A stretch of 64,000 nucleotides of DNA from Spirochaetaceae bacterium (lineage in GTDB: Bacteria > Spirochaetota > Leptospiria > Leptospirales > Leptonemataceae). Position numbers and translations under genes: made by a program. Every line of letters starts with the position of its first letter. The first letter of the stretch is position 1. Under the pieces are notes generated by a model. It did not search any database and was not told the DNA's origin. It worked only from the letters and a program-made list of their open reading frames with translations. The DNA is taken from contig PBUB01000002.1 of assembly GCA_002729885.1 (NCBI GenBank), positions 549,745 to 613,744 of the forward strand, written 5' to 3'. This document shows positions 1 through 7,199 of this stretch, piece by piece.

Positions 1-76
1 GATCCAGATCGCTCTGACCGTAACACATTCCGGTAGGTGCCACGGTCTTTGTGTGACGAATCAGATGTAGTTCCAT
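1..76 (-). CDS. cobC: Alpha-ribazole phosphatase / histidine phosphatase, N-terminal fragment cut by the window edge
   Basis: The first 25 codons of a protein run off the left edge of the window. The translation begins MELHLIRHTKTVAPTGMC and carries the LIRHxxT signature of the histidine phosphatase (phosphoglycerate mutase-like) superfamily, where the His is the phospho-acceptor. Members of this family placed after cobS are usually CobC, which dephosphorylates alpha-ribazole-5'-phosphate or cobalamin-5'-phosphate in the last steps of nucleotide-loop assembly. The ATG at 76 overlaps the end of cobS (stop at 61-63) by 16 bases, which implies translational coupling. The motif is directly visible; the exact substrate is inferred from the neighbours. 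Confidence 0.75.
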   Translation of the reverse strand, partial: MELHLIRHTKTVAPTGMCYGQSDLD

Positions 77-849
77 GACATGGCCGCCGTCAGATAGATG
101 CTAACCTCTGTTAGTTGCTGCAACGCTCCCAGAGTGTCGCCTGTATAGCCTCCCAGCCATTTCTGGATGAGGCGAATCCAGTAGAAAGTCATGACCAGAG
201 CAGGAAAGAATCCCAGGATCAGAAGCGGGCGATCATAAAGTATCAGCGCAGAAAATACGAGCGCTGCCAGACCGATGATCCTATATCCCCGGGGAAGGCG
301 AGTGCTTGCCATGGGTTTGGATTTGCTCATGGCGGATGAGCTTGCATTTCGCATGAAATCTACCAGCGAAGAGGCCAGGTAGCGACTGGCCGTATGGGCG
401 AATATTAAGATAAGTGCGAAATCTACGCTACTTTGAGAGGCAATGGAATAACTGGCTGCAAATTTAAAAGCCAGTATGAAGATCAACGCCACAGTTCCAA
501 AGGTGCCAATCCGGCTATCTTTCATTATTTCCAGAATTCGATCCCGACTCCAACCGCCGCCCAGAGCATCCGTGGAATCCGCCAGCCCGTCTTCATGAAA
601 TGCTCCTGTGATCCAGATGGATGCTAGCATTGAAAACAGAACAGCAATAGAAGGATGCCAGAAGATCGCACTAGCTAGAAAGATAAGAGCGCAGAACGAT
701 CCTACCAGAACACCAATCCAGGGAAAATAGGCTCTGGATAGCTGCAGTTTTTCCGGGTTATGGTCTACTTGAAAGGGAAGAGGAATCCTGGTATAGAAAG
801 TCCAGGCGATGCATAGCAGATTCAAATGATGCTTGAGCCAGTTTAGCAC
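61..849 (-). CDS. cobS: Cobalamin synthase (adenosylcobinamide-GDP ribazoletransferase)
   Basis: An integral inner-membrane enzyme of 262 residues that joins adenosylcobinamide-GDP to alpha-ribazole or its phosphate to make adenosylcobalamin or its phosphate. The acidic metal-binding signature HEDGLADSTDALGGG is seen around residues 86-100, followed by the family-typical stretch with DSRIGTFG. Several hydrophobic segments follow, and the length matches the family (about 250). The start is GTG at 849, preceded by AAGAGA. It lies between cobT and cobC and is the penultimate visible gene of the B12 operon. The pathway enzymes present (CobT, CobS, CobC) are those for the lower ligand; corrin-ring genes are not in this window, so salvage of imported cobinamide is likely but not proven. 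Confidence 0.95.
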   Translation of the reverse strand: MLNWLKHHLNLLCIAWTFYTRIPLPFQVDHNPEKLQLSRAYFPWIGVLVGSFCALIFLASAIFWHPSIAVLFSMLASIWITGAFHEDGLADSTDALGGGWSRDRILEIMKDSRIGTFGTVALIFILAFKFAASYSIASQSSVDFALILIFAHTASRYLASSLVDFMRNASSSAMSKSKPMASTRLPRGYRIIGLAALVFSALILYDRPLLILGFFPALVMTFYWIRLIQKWLGGYTGDTLGALQQLTEVSIYLTAAMSWNYI

Positions 850-867
850 GATACTTATCTCTTATCT

Positions 868-1017
868 TCAATGAAGGGCTACGATTCGTCGGAAGCCTAC
901 TTTCGCGGGAATAAACCCTGGATCCTGAGCCAAAGATCTTCGAAGGGCTTTAGCTGTATCTCCTCCGGAAACCCCGGTGCATGGAATGCTGGTGCCCTTG
1001 ACCTGTAACCCTGAAAT
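868..1017 (-). other. 50-codon open frame continuing in frame after the cobT stop; possible gene remnant
   Basis: This 168-base gap between cobT and cobS stays open in the cobT frame for 49 codons beyond the TAG at 1018-1020, up to a TGA at 868-870. The conceptual peptide includes VSGGDTAKALRRSLAQD and ends KVGFRRIVALH. Codon choice looks like that of the neighbours. The ending vaguely resembles the C-terminus of SUMF1/formylglycine-generating-enzyme domains (xVGFR), but the match is too short to name. There is no in-frame ATG. It could be a decayed gene, a TAG readthrough tail of CobT, or chance. Confidence 0.2.
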
Positions 1018-2115
1018 CTATCCCTGGCTGGAGCTCGAGACGCCTGCACTTTCAAAACTGGCCATTTCATTCAGAAAGGCCACAGCGCTTCGCACAATCG
1101 GATAGGCCAGCGCACATCCAGTGGCTTCACCCAATCTCATTTCCAAATCCAGCAGTGGTTCGGCTCCCAGTATTTTCAGCAAATGTGCATGTCCCTTTTC
1201 CCGGGACTTATGGCAGAACACAGCAGAAGAGAGAATTTCTGGATTTCGCCGGTACGCAATGAGAAAGGCTGCACCAGATATGAAACCATCGATCAAAAGA
1301 AGCATCCCCTGTTCGTAGGCTTCGGTCATGGCTGCACTCATCTGTGCGATTTCAAAACCTCCGAAGGCAAGGAGCACTTCCAGAGGATCGGATACGTCCG
1401 GCCTTCGAGCTCTGGCTTTCTGCAGAATCTTGAGTTTTTCCAGCTGACCGTCTTCTTCCAGGCCGGTGCCAGCACCCACGCAGTCCTTCAGTGTCAGATC
1501 GCTCAGACAATGTAGTATGAGGCTGGCGCTGGAAGTGTTTCCAATGCCCATTTCCCCAAAACCAATGACGTTGCTTCCTCGCATGCGCAGCCGATGGATC
1601 AATGCAATGGCCTGCTCTTCGCAGAACTTCCATTGATCGGAACTGATGGCATCTTCCACGGTGTAGTCGGCGGTGCCTTCGCCTGCACGCATAGAAAGTA
1701 AATTTGGATGATTGATGGCCGGACCCGCAATTCCGCAATCAGCGACAAGGAGTTCCATCCCTGCGTGACGTGCGAATACGTTGATGGCCGCACCTCCATT
1801 CAGGAAGTTTTGCACCATCTGGGCGGTGACTTCTCTGGGAAAGGCGCTGATGCTATGAACGGAAGCACCGTGGTCTGCCGCGAACACTACGATGGTGGGT
1901 CGATTCAAAAAAGGCGTAGTAGTTCTTTGAAGCTTTGCGATCTGGAAGGCCAGTTTTTCCAGTTGTCCCAGGGAACCCGGAGGCTTGGTTTTTCCATCAA
2001 TGCAGGCCTGAATTTGCAGGCAGAGCTCATCCTCAGAAACGGAGGAAAGGGAATCCAGTTCTTTTCCTTCCGGTTGATTCAAGATCTCTCCGGTGGCATC
2101 GCTGCGAGAGTTCAT
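1018..2115 (-). CDS. cobT: Nicotinate-nucleotide--dimethylbenzimidazole phosphoribosyltransferase
   Basis: Makes alpha-ribazole-5'-phosphate from nicotinate mononucleotide and a benzimidazole, activating the lower ligand of B12 in the cytoplasm. Family marks seen are KPPGSLGQLE near the N-terminus, the FAADHG stretch, GFGEMGIGNTSSAS in the middle, and GAGTGL. The frame is open to a GTG at 2166, but the ATG at 2115 is preceded by AGAGAGA and gives 365 residues, close to the usual 350, so it is preferred. The gene is followed by cobS and preceded by an ECF S-component gene 100 bases upstream in the same direction. It sits in the riboswitch-led operon. Confidence 0.95.
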   Translation of the reverse strand: MNSRSDATGEILNQPEGKELDSLSSVSEDELCLQIQACIDGKTKPPGSLGQLEKLAFQIAKLQRTTTPFLNRPTIVVFAADHGASVHSISAFPREVTAQMVQNFLNGGAAINVFARHAGMELLVADCGIAGPAINHPNLLSMRAGEGTADYTVEDAISSDQWKFCEEQAIALIHRLRMRGSNVIGFGEMGIGNTSSASLILHCLSDLTLKDCVGAGTGLEEDGQLEKLKILQKARARRPDVSDPLEVLLAFGGFEIAQMSAAMTEAYEQGMLLLIDGFISGAAFLIAYRRNPEILSSAVFCHKSREKGHAHLLKILGAEPLLDLEMRLGEATGCALAYPIVRSAVAFLNEMASFESAGVSSSSQG

Positions 2116-2214
2116 ACAGTATCTCTCTGCATCATTGCGCGCACCGGTAAAACTGTAAACAGGCACCGGACCATGGGCCCGGCCACCTGTAGTTGGTCAA
2201 ACTCAACAATGAAA

Positions 2215-2769
2215 TCAAGCAGCCGAAACCACTGTTTCCCGGTTACTATAGATCTGAACCATGCGAACGGCTCCCAGAAGAACACCTGAATAGATCAGAT
2301 CTCCGGCCAGGGTATTCCAGAAGAATGGAATGGCATTGATGTAGCACAGTGCCAGGCCAGAAAAGCTATGAGCATACATTCCGCTAAATGCGAAAACTGC
2401 AAGGTTGGAAATAGCAAAAAATGCAATGGAAGATCCAAGGCTGGCTACAGGCACTCCTGTAAAAAAGCTTTTGTTATCTCGATTTCGCAGCATTCCGCCT
2501 GCAAATACTGACATCATCAATCCGCCATATACGGCCAGGCGAAGCTCCATGCTTTCAATTCCAATCAGTAGATCGCTGATCAGCATGGCTACCATGACGA
2601 TGGAAAGTCCCCATTTACGGCTGGCGAAGATGTATCCACCCATCATGCCCAGGGCTGCGATGGGAGCGAAGTTTGCAGGATGGGGTGCAATTCTGGCTAC
2701 TACTGCAAAGCCAATCATTCCTGCGATAAGCAGTGCATTTAATGCAATTTGTTTCTTATTTGTTTCCAT
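2215..2769 (-). CDS. ECF transporter S-component-like membrane protein (DUF6580 type), probable cobalamin-related
   Basis: A 184-residue protein of about five to six hydrophobic helices. It has the pattern of the DUF6580 family: an N-terminal helix with RIAPHPANFAPIAALGMMGGYIF, a short charged turn, then ASRKWGL and a downstream NTLAGDLIYSGVLLG stretch. S components bind a vitamin and dock on a shared energising module (EcfA/EcfA'/EcfT), which is not present in this window. A good Shine-Dalgarno (GAGGAG) lies seven bases before the ATG. Placement between a DUF4430 lipoprotein and cobT in a B12-riboswitch operon suggests cobalamin, cobinamide or a benzimidazole as the substrate. The membrane character is directly visible; the substrate is inference from context. 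Confidence 0.7.
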   Translation of the reverse strand: METNKKQIALNALLIAGMIGFAVVARIAPHPANFAPIAALGMMGGYIFASRKWGLSIVMVAMLISDLLIGIESMELRLAVYGGLMMSVFAGGMLRNRDNKSFFTGVPVASLGSSIAFFAISNLAVFAFSGMYAHSFSGLALCYINAIPFFWNTLAGDLIYSGVLLGAVRMVQIYSNRETVVSAA

Positions 2770-2804
2770 GTTTTTCTCCTCAATTATTTCTGAATCGAAG
2801 CTGA

Positions 2805-3251
2805 TTATTCCGCAGCTTCTTCCGGATTGGCTGCAGATTCACCGCAGCTTTTTCTGTTTTCGTATGTAAGATAGCACCAGCGAACACTGTCTCCGTTCTT
2901 AACTTTCATGGAGCCCACACCCAGGTTGGCCATTTTTCCATTAACTGCATAGATCCAGTATTTGCCTTTCGCGTCATCACTGGAGGGGGCAACGCCCTGG
3001 ATGGTGGTGATCAGCGCTTTCTCTCCATCTCCTTCTTTCTTGAACGTAAGTAGATTTTCGTCACTGGCTTTCTGCATTAGATCCAGTACAGTGCCTTCAA
3101 TCTTAACGCTTGCTTCGATGGGAGCAGCATCCGGAAGTTCCACCCGAAGGCTCACTCCGTCGGCTCCAGTAATTTCCGATTTCTGGGGCTCCTGGCCACA
3201 GGCTACTATGGCAGTAGCCAGAATGATAGTTAGTGCAATTTGTTTCATCAT
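2805..3251 (-). CDS. DUF4430 lipoprotein (transcobalamin/intrinsic-factor beta-domain-like)
   Basis: Begins MMKQIALTIILATAIVACGQ, a lipoprotein signal with lipobox AIVAC. The start at 3251 is chosen because GGAGAG lies just before it; an upstream start at 3290 would bury the signal peptide. The mature part is about 125 residues and fits DUF4430: EGTVLDLMQKASDE, then a KGKYWIYAVNGKMANLGVGS core and DSVRWCYLTYEN. DUF4430 is the fold of the C-terminal beta domain of human intrinsic factor and transcobalamin. In a B12-riboswitch operon next to an S component, a role in capturing or handing over a corrinoid on the membrane or cell surface is likely. Two Cys in the mature domain (CYLTYENRKSC) could form a disulfide. 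Confidence 0.75.
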   Translation of the reverse strand: MMKQIALTIILATAIVACGQEPQKSEITGADGVSLRVELPDAAPIEASVKIEGTVLDLMQKASDENLLTFKKEGDGEKALITTIQGVAPSSDDAKGKYWIYAVNGKMANLGVGSMKVKNGDSVRWCYLTYENRKSCGESAANPEEAAE

Positions 3252-3340
3252 GTTCACTCTCCGTGCAATGGTTTTTCTATTCGCTGTCATTTCAATCTAT
3301 TCCTGTGCCTATTTCCCGGGATTCATGCTCCTGACGCTTT

Positions 3341-4231
3341 CTATCGATTGGTGACGCTCCTGGCCACCACTCCATCTATGTCTGCTTTCTGATCAAAGGA
3401 ATCCGAAGCCAGAGGATAGGAGCTATTGTTTCGAGAATAAGCAGTGGTAAGTCGGATGTAAACAAAACCAGAGCTGCGAATACTGTCCCTTAAGGTAGTG
3501 TTACAGCCACTACCGGAATTTCCAAAGCTGGAGGAATCCAGATCAAATCCATCGCCACCGCCTTTTAGATGGGTGCCGTAGCCATCTGTGGTTTCCGTAA
3601 ACAGGTCTGCAGCCGTCAGGGAATTTGCATCGCTCTGTTTAAAAACTACCGGTGTGATGCCAGCCAGATCCGAGTAGTTCGCCGGGTTCCTGAGATCTGT
3701 TGCGCTAGAACTTCCGCTGTAGGTTGGATTCCAGCCGCACCAGTTATTACCATCGATGGATACCTCTACTATCACTGGCTCCAGGAATCGGCTGTTGGGA
3801 TTCGTTCCATGCAGAAATGCATTCTCGTATACCACAAAGTCGATGCCAGTTGCATTCGTTACCCTTTTGCCCGTCCATTCCAGCACAATGCAGGTTTCTC
3901 CGCTTTCGCATTCGCTGGAGCTGCCCGTAGAATAGACGTCGGTAGAACCGGTGGTCCATCCGCCACCACAGATCTTGTTTGTAGCTTTCGTGGGATCTCC
4001 AAACACCCCTGCATCCAATGCAGCATTCACCGAATTATCCGCAAGATAGGCACCGGAAGCAAAAGGCCATTGCTCCAGGCAGGCCTGAGCACCGGAGCCT
4101 CCCGACGGTATGGCAGCCGCCAGAAGAGCGGAGTTGTCACCGCCCCCTGTAGGGGTACAGGAGGTGGTAACTCCGATGAGAATTCCTATACACAGAAGGA
4201 ATCGTGTGAATGTTGCAAATGAGATTCTCAT
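3341..4231 (-). CDS. LIC_13355-like lipoprotein
   Basis: A secreted lipoprotein of 296 residues. From the chosen start (ATG 4231) the sequence is MRISFATFTRFLLCIGILIG followed by lipobox VTTSC. The in-frame ATG at 4324 would add 31 polar residues before the signal peptide and is disfavoured. The mature part is rich in Gly, Ser, Asn and Asp with six or more Cys, and has the motif DFVVYENAF followed by EPVIVEVSIDGNNWCGW, typical of a beta-sandwich lipoprotein family annotated in Leptospira as LIC_13355. A C-terminal FDQKADIDGVVA stretch is also characteristic. In Leptospira this family is linked with B12 uptake loci, which agrees with its place here. Biochemical function unknown. Confidence 0.65.
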   Translation of the reverse strand: MRISFATFTRFLLCIGILIGVTTSCTPTGGGDNSALLAAAIPSGGSGAQACLEQWPFASGAYLADNSVNAALDAGVFGDPTKATNKICGGGWTTGSTDVYSTGSSSECESGETCIVLEWTGKRVTNATGIDFVVYENAFLHGTNPNSRFLEPVIVEVSIDGNNWCGWNPTYSGSSSATDLRNPANYSDLAGITPVVFKQSDANSLTAADLFTETTDGYGTHLKGGGDGFDLDSSSFGNSGSGCNTTLRDSIRSSGFVYIRLTTAYSRNNSSYPLASDSFDQKADIDGVVARSVTNR

Positions 4232-4339
4232 TCTTTGCGGTCCATTCTGGTCCGGAAACAGACAAAATCTCCTTCCATTGGAGTTTTGCCTATTCATATC
4301 TCTTTGAGCGAAATTGCGTAACATGGTGCTTACAAGGAT

Positions 4340-4915
4340 CTATTGATTTGACACTTGCTCCAGGCGACTCCAGGAAGATCCACCGCACCCGCTCGATTCA
4401 GGTGTACTACGATCAGTATTATCTGCAACTTCCTTGGCGGCAGCGATTGAATCTTTCGCATCAAAAATTGTACATGTCCAGTAAACTTCCTTTCCGTTGA
4501 ATGTGCTCTTAAAGAATAGGCCCTTAAAATACTTTCCCTTAAAACTATCGCCTGAATAGCATGCACCGTTATTCGGAGGATTTTGGCTGATGAAGGTACC
4601 TTCTGTATTGTTGAAGCTAACTAGCCGCACACATGTACTATATCCCGAACCATCCGTGAGCCATATTCCAGTGGCATCGCTTTCAGCAGAAATGGTCTCC
4701 ACGGAATTGGCCGAAGCCCCACTTCCGGTAAAGCCATTCCAAACTCCGTTCAGTGCGAATTCACCGGCATTCTCGAGTATGACACCTGTCAGCAACCCTT
4801 GTAGCAAAGCGTCCTGCTCGGCTTCGGAGGAATCTTCCTGAAGGCCAATCAGATTGCAGTTAGTAATTAAAGTGGCAGCCATAATCAGGGCCACCGGTGT
4901 TGAAAAACGTTTCAT
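4340..4915 (-). CDS. Lipoprotein of unknown function, first gene of the B12 operon
   Basis: Starts MKRFSTPVALIMAATLITNC, a signal peptide with lipobox LITNC. The mature 170 residues contain a WNGFTGSG element, then VRLVSFNNTEGTFISQNP, a Cys pair, and VYWTCTIFDAKDSIAAAKE near the end. I do not recognise the family with certainty; similar small lipoproteins sit beside LIC_13355 homologues. It is the gene directly downstream of the riboswitch leader, and its Shine-Dalgarno (GGGAG) is part of an inverted repeat (4921-4948), so its translation should respond first to cobalamin. It is followed after 108 bases by the LIC_13355-like gene. Confidence 0.7.
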   Translation of the reverse strand: MKRFSTPVALIMAATLITNCNLIGLQEDSSEAEQDALLQGLLTGVILENAGEFALNGVWNGFTGSGASANSVETISAESDATGIWLTDGSGYSTCVRLVSFNNTEGTFISQNPPNNGACYSGDSFKGKYFKGLFFKSTFNGKEVYWTCTIFDAKDSIAAAKEVADNTDRSTPESSGCGGSSWSRLEQVSNQ

Positions 4916-4920
4916 TGTTT

Positions 4921-4948
4921 TCTCCCGTTTTAGTTTAGTCCCGGGAGA
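4921..4948 (-). promoter_or_regulatory. Shine-Dalgarno-sequestering hairpin in the B12 operon leader
   Basis: A perfect 7-bp inverted repeat: on the minus strand TCTCCCG (4948-4942), 14-nt loop, then CGGGAGA (4927-4921). The 3' arm contains the GGGAGA Shine-Dalgarno of the first gene, whose ATG is at 4915. Folding would hide the ribosome binding site. No run of T follows, so translational rather than transcriptional control is the better reading. Another hairpin, CCCCGG/CCGGGG, lies upstream at 4978-4998, and a CTCAA-CGC/GCG-TTGAG hairpin at about 5002-5024. Confidence 0.6.
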
Positions 4949-5049
4949 TTCAAGGATCGGCGCCTGATCAGAGAATGCCCCGGTACTTTCCTCCGGGGCC
5001 CCTCAAGCGCGAATGCGTTTTGAGATGCAGTAGCCGTATTTCGCGCCGG

Positions 5050-5145
5050 CCTGGCTGCAGGGAAGATCTGGCTAAGGTCCGGTATACGTTGGACCATCAC
5101 AGTTGCGCGTCAGCAGGGGATTTGCACCCCTTTCCTCCCAGAAGA
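5050..5145 (-). ncRNA. Cobalamin riboswitch (B12 element)
   Basis: On the minus strand the core reads GGGAGGAAAGGGGTGCAAAT, CCCCTGCTGACGCGCAACTG, then a GGTCC/GGACC stem and TTAGCCAGATCTTCCCTGC. This matches the conserved order of the class: GGTGCAAATCC, CTGnCGCGCAACTGT and the B12 box (AGCCAGA...CCTGC). It lies about 135-230 bases upstream of the first lipoprotein gene and reads in the same direction as the operon, so it most likely represses expression when adenosylcobalamin or another corrinoid is bound. The whole gene-free stretch 4916-5380 is this leader plus, presumably, the promoter between 5146 and 5380; no clear -35/-10 pair could be fixed. Confidence 0.9.
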
Positions 5146-5380
5146 AAGACAATGTCAGTATTTTTGTGCGGGACGAAATGTCAAGGCTTCTAGAGAGCCC
5201 AATCAAGCCTGTGCAGGCTCAGCGCTACGTAGAGTATTTTCTGAAGGCGATTAGATCGAATGTACTGAGAGTAGTGCAGGCTACGGGTCAAATCGCCTTG
5301 AAAGATAAACATCACAAGAGTAACTGTACCATTACTTCGGAAGTGGAGCCCTCACCATCTGTCCGTCGGTGAGCGAGCCA

Positions 5381-5560
5381 CTAGCTATCCGGCCAATCTC
5401 TGAGGGGCAATTGTTCCATGATTTCCATGCGTTCGGAATCGGACAGGGAGATCCATCCAACGATCTCCTCCACGCTTCTCTTGCAGGCTATGCAATGGCT
5501 GCGATCCTGGGACAGTTCGCATTGGTGTTTGCAAGGAGACAATGGCCGCCCGGATTGCAT
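5381..5560 (-). CDS. Small DUF1289 family cysteine protein
   Basis: A 59-residue protein with the complete DUF1289 signature: SPCKHQC, then SHCIACKRSVEEI, GWISLSDSERMEIM and LPLRDW. The family has the pattern CxxxC, CxGCxRTxxEIxxW, SxxER, LPxR and may bind a metal through four Cys; here Cys10, Cys14, Cys23 and Cys26 are present. The start ATG at 5560 follows a weak CGGGG. It stands between the B12 leader (downstream) and the MBOAT gene (112 bases upstream) on the same strand. The cellular role of DUF1289 is not established. Confidence 0.8.
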   Translation of the reverse strand: MQSGRPLSPCKHQCELSQDRSHCIACKRSVEEIVGWISLSDSERMEIMEQLPLRDWPDS

Positions 5561-5672
5561 AGTGCATGATGATACCCCGGCGACTTTGTGGCGAACAAAA
5601 AAGGACGATTCGTATTAAAAAATATTAAGTATTCTGTCCCTGGACAAAAGCGGAAGCGGCCGCCGAAAGCTT

Positions 5673-7199
5673 TTAAAAAGCGAAGTAGATAAACGTGGTC
5701 TGATCCAGCACAGCCAGTTGCGTAAGAATGACCAGAACTATGGGCAATGCCAGATTCTCGGCCCACCGCGGCAACGGTATACGTAACTGGTTTCCGGAGA
5801 AGTAGCGCTTGCCCAGCCAATGACCTGCAATCATGGCAAGTAAAACCAGAAAGACCGTGCGATAATGCGTGGGCCGGATGTCCATGGCCATACTTCCTTC
5901 CAGGGCCATCAATCGCTTAAAGATAGGCCATGCATTTCCAATGTCCTCTACGCGAAACAGAACTGTGTTGAAGATGGTCACAAACAGAATCTGATATAGC
6001 CACCCTGCAAGCTTCCATGCATTGCGCGGGATGGAGCCCAGGTTTTCTAATTTTTCTGCCAGAGGATCAATCCATGGCTTCAGGAATGCTTCTGCAACCA
6101 TAGCCAGTCCATGAGTCACCCCCCAGAGAACATAGGTCCATGCAGCCCCATGCCAGAGCCCGGATGTTGCCATAACTGCGAATATGTTGACTTTGTGGCG
6201 AGCAGGTCCCACGCGATTGCCACCTAGAGGGATATAGAGGTAATCGCGAAACCAGCGGGAAAGCGAAATGTGCCATCTTTGCCAGTGTTCGGAAATGGAT
6301 TTACTGAGATAGGGCAGGCGAAAGTTTTCCGGTAGCTGGAAGCCCAGCAGCCGGGCCGAGCCGATGGCCATATCGGAATAACCGGAAAAGTCCAGATAAA
6401 GCTGCATGGTAAAGGCGATGGCTCCCAGCCAGTGTGCAAAGAATCCGTAGGAAAGCGGATCGCTGTGGATCATATCTGCGTAGGGAGCCGCACTATCTGC
6501 CAGAACACTTTTTTTGATAAATCCAAGTAGAAAAATTCTACAGCCTTCGCGCAGGTCCTGGCTATTGATGCGAGGAAAGGAAGAAAGCTGCGGTAAAAAT
6601 TCTCGGGCGGTTACAATGGGACCTGCTACAAGCTGCGGAAAAAAGGAAACGAACAATGCGAATCGCAAAAAAGATCTTTCTACCGGTATGACCTTGCGAA
6701 ACACATCGATGGTATAGCTCATAGACTGAAAAGTGAAAAAGCTAATTCCCACCGGAAGAATGATGCGAAACAGAAGCTGATGTTGCTCGGGCGGTCCAAA
6801 GTTCGGGTCCACCGCAGACATGAGCGCATGAAAGGAATCGACGAAGAAATGAAAGTATTTAAATGTTGCCAGAGAGCCCAGGTTAACCAGCAGACTCAGG
6901 GTTAAACCCAATCGAGCTTTTCGCAAGAAAGGAGCGGCCTCCTCTTCGCCCAGTGCATCCGCGAAGCGTTGTTGTCTTGCAATGTAGATTCCGGCCCAGT
7001 AATCTACAAATGTAGAAAATAGAATAAGCAGCCCAAAGCGCCAGTCCCAGGACATGTAAAACATGTAGGATGCCAGCAGCAGAAAAGAAAATAGCACCAG
7101 CTTGCGTCTGGATTCCCCGGGAATGCGAGCGATGACGTACCACTGGATGAGAAATACCAGAGCAAAGAAAAATACGAATATTCCACTGGAGAATATCAA
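5673..7199 (-). CDS. MBOAT family O-acyltransferase (AlgI/DltB-like)
   Basis: A 508-residue polytopic membrane protein. Hallmarks are WQRWHISLSRWFRDYLYIPL (residues 306-325) and SGLWHGAAW with the presumed catalytic His350, both conserved in membrane-bound O-acyltransferases that move acyl groups from the cytoplasm to extracytoplasmic sugars or polymers. The QLYLDFSGYSDMAIG element precedes them. Such enzymes often work with an SGNH/DUF1574-type periplasmic partner; a DUF1574-like gene is present at 24971-26062 but is not adjacent. The gene overlaps the upstream CPBP protease gene by four bases (ATGA), so the two are co-translated. The acceptor is unknown. Confidence 0.9.
   Translation of the reverse strand: MIFSSGIFVFFFALVFLIQWYVIARIPGESRRKLVLFSFLLLASYMFYMSWDWRFGLLILFSTFVDYWAGIYIARQQRFADALGEEEAAPFLRKARLGLTLSLLVNLGSLATFKYFHFFVDSFHALMSAVDPNFGPPEQHQLLFRIILPVGISFFTFQSMSYTIDVFRKVIPVERSFLRFALFVSFFPQLVAGPIVTAREFLPQLSSFPRINSQDLREGCRIFLLGFIKKSVLADSAAPYADMIHSDPLSYGFFAHWLGAIAFTMQLYLDFSGYSDMAIGSARLLGFQLPENFRLPYLSKSISEHWQRWHISLSRWFRDYLYIPLGGNRVGPARHKVNIFAVMATSGLWHGAAWTYVLWGVTHGLAMVAEAFLKPWIDPLAEKLENLGSIPRNAWKLAGWLYQILFVTIFNTVLFRVEDIGNAWPIFKRLMALEGSMAMDIRPTHYRTVFLVLLAMIAGHWLGKRYFSGNQLRIPLPRWAENLALPIVLVILTQLAVLDQTTFIYFAF

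Noticed and set aside
5103..5372. 89-codon plus-strand frame opposite the B12 leader
   Set aside because: It overlaps the riboswitch core on the other strand, has no ribosome site and no recognised motif; it is explained better as an antisense shadow.
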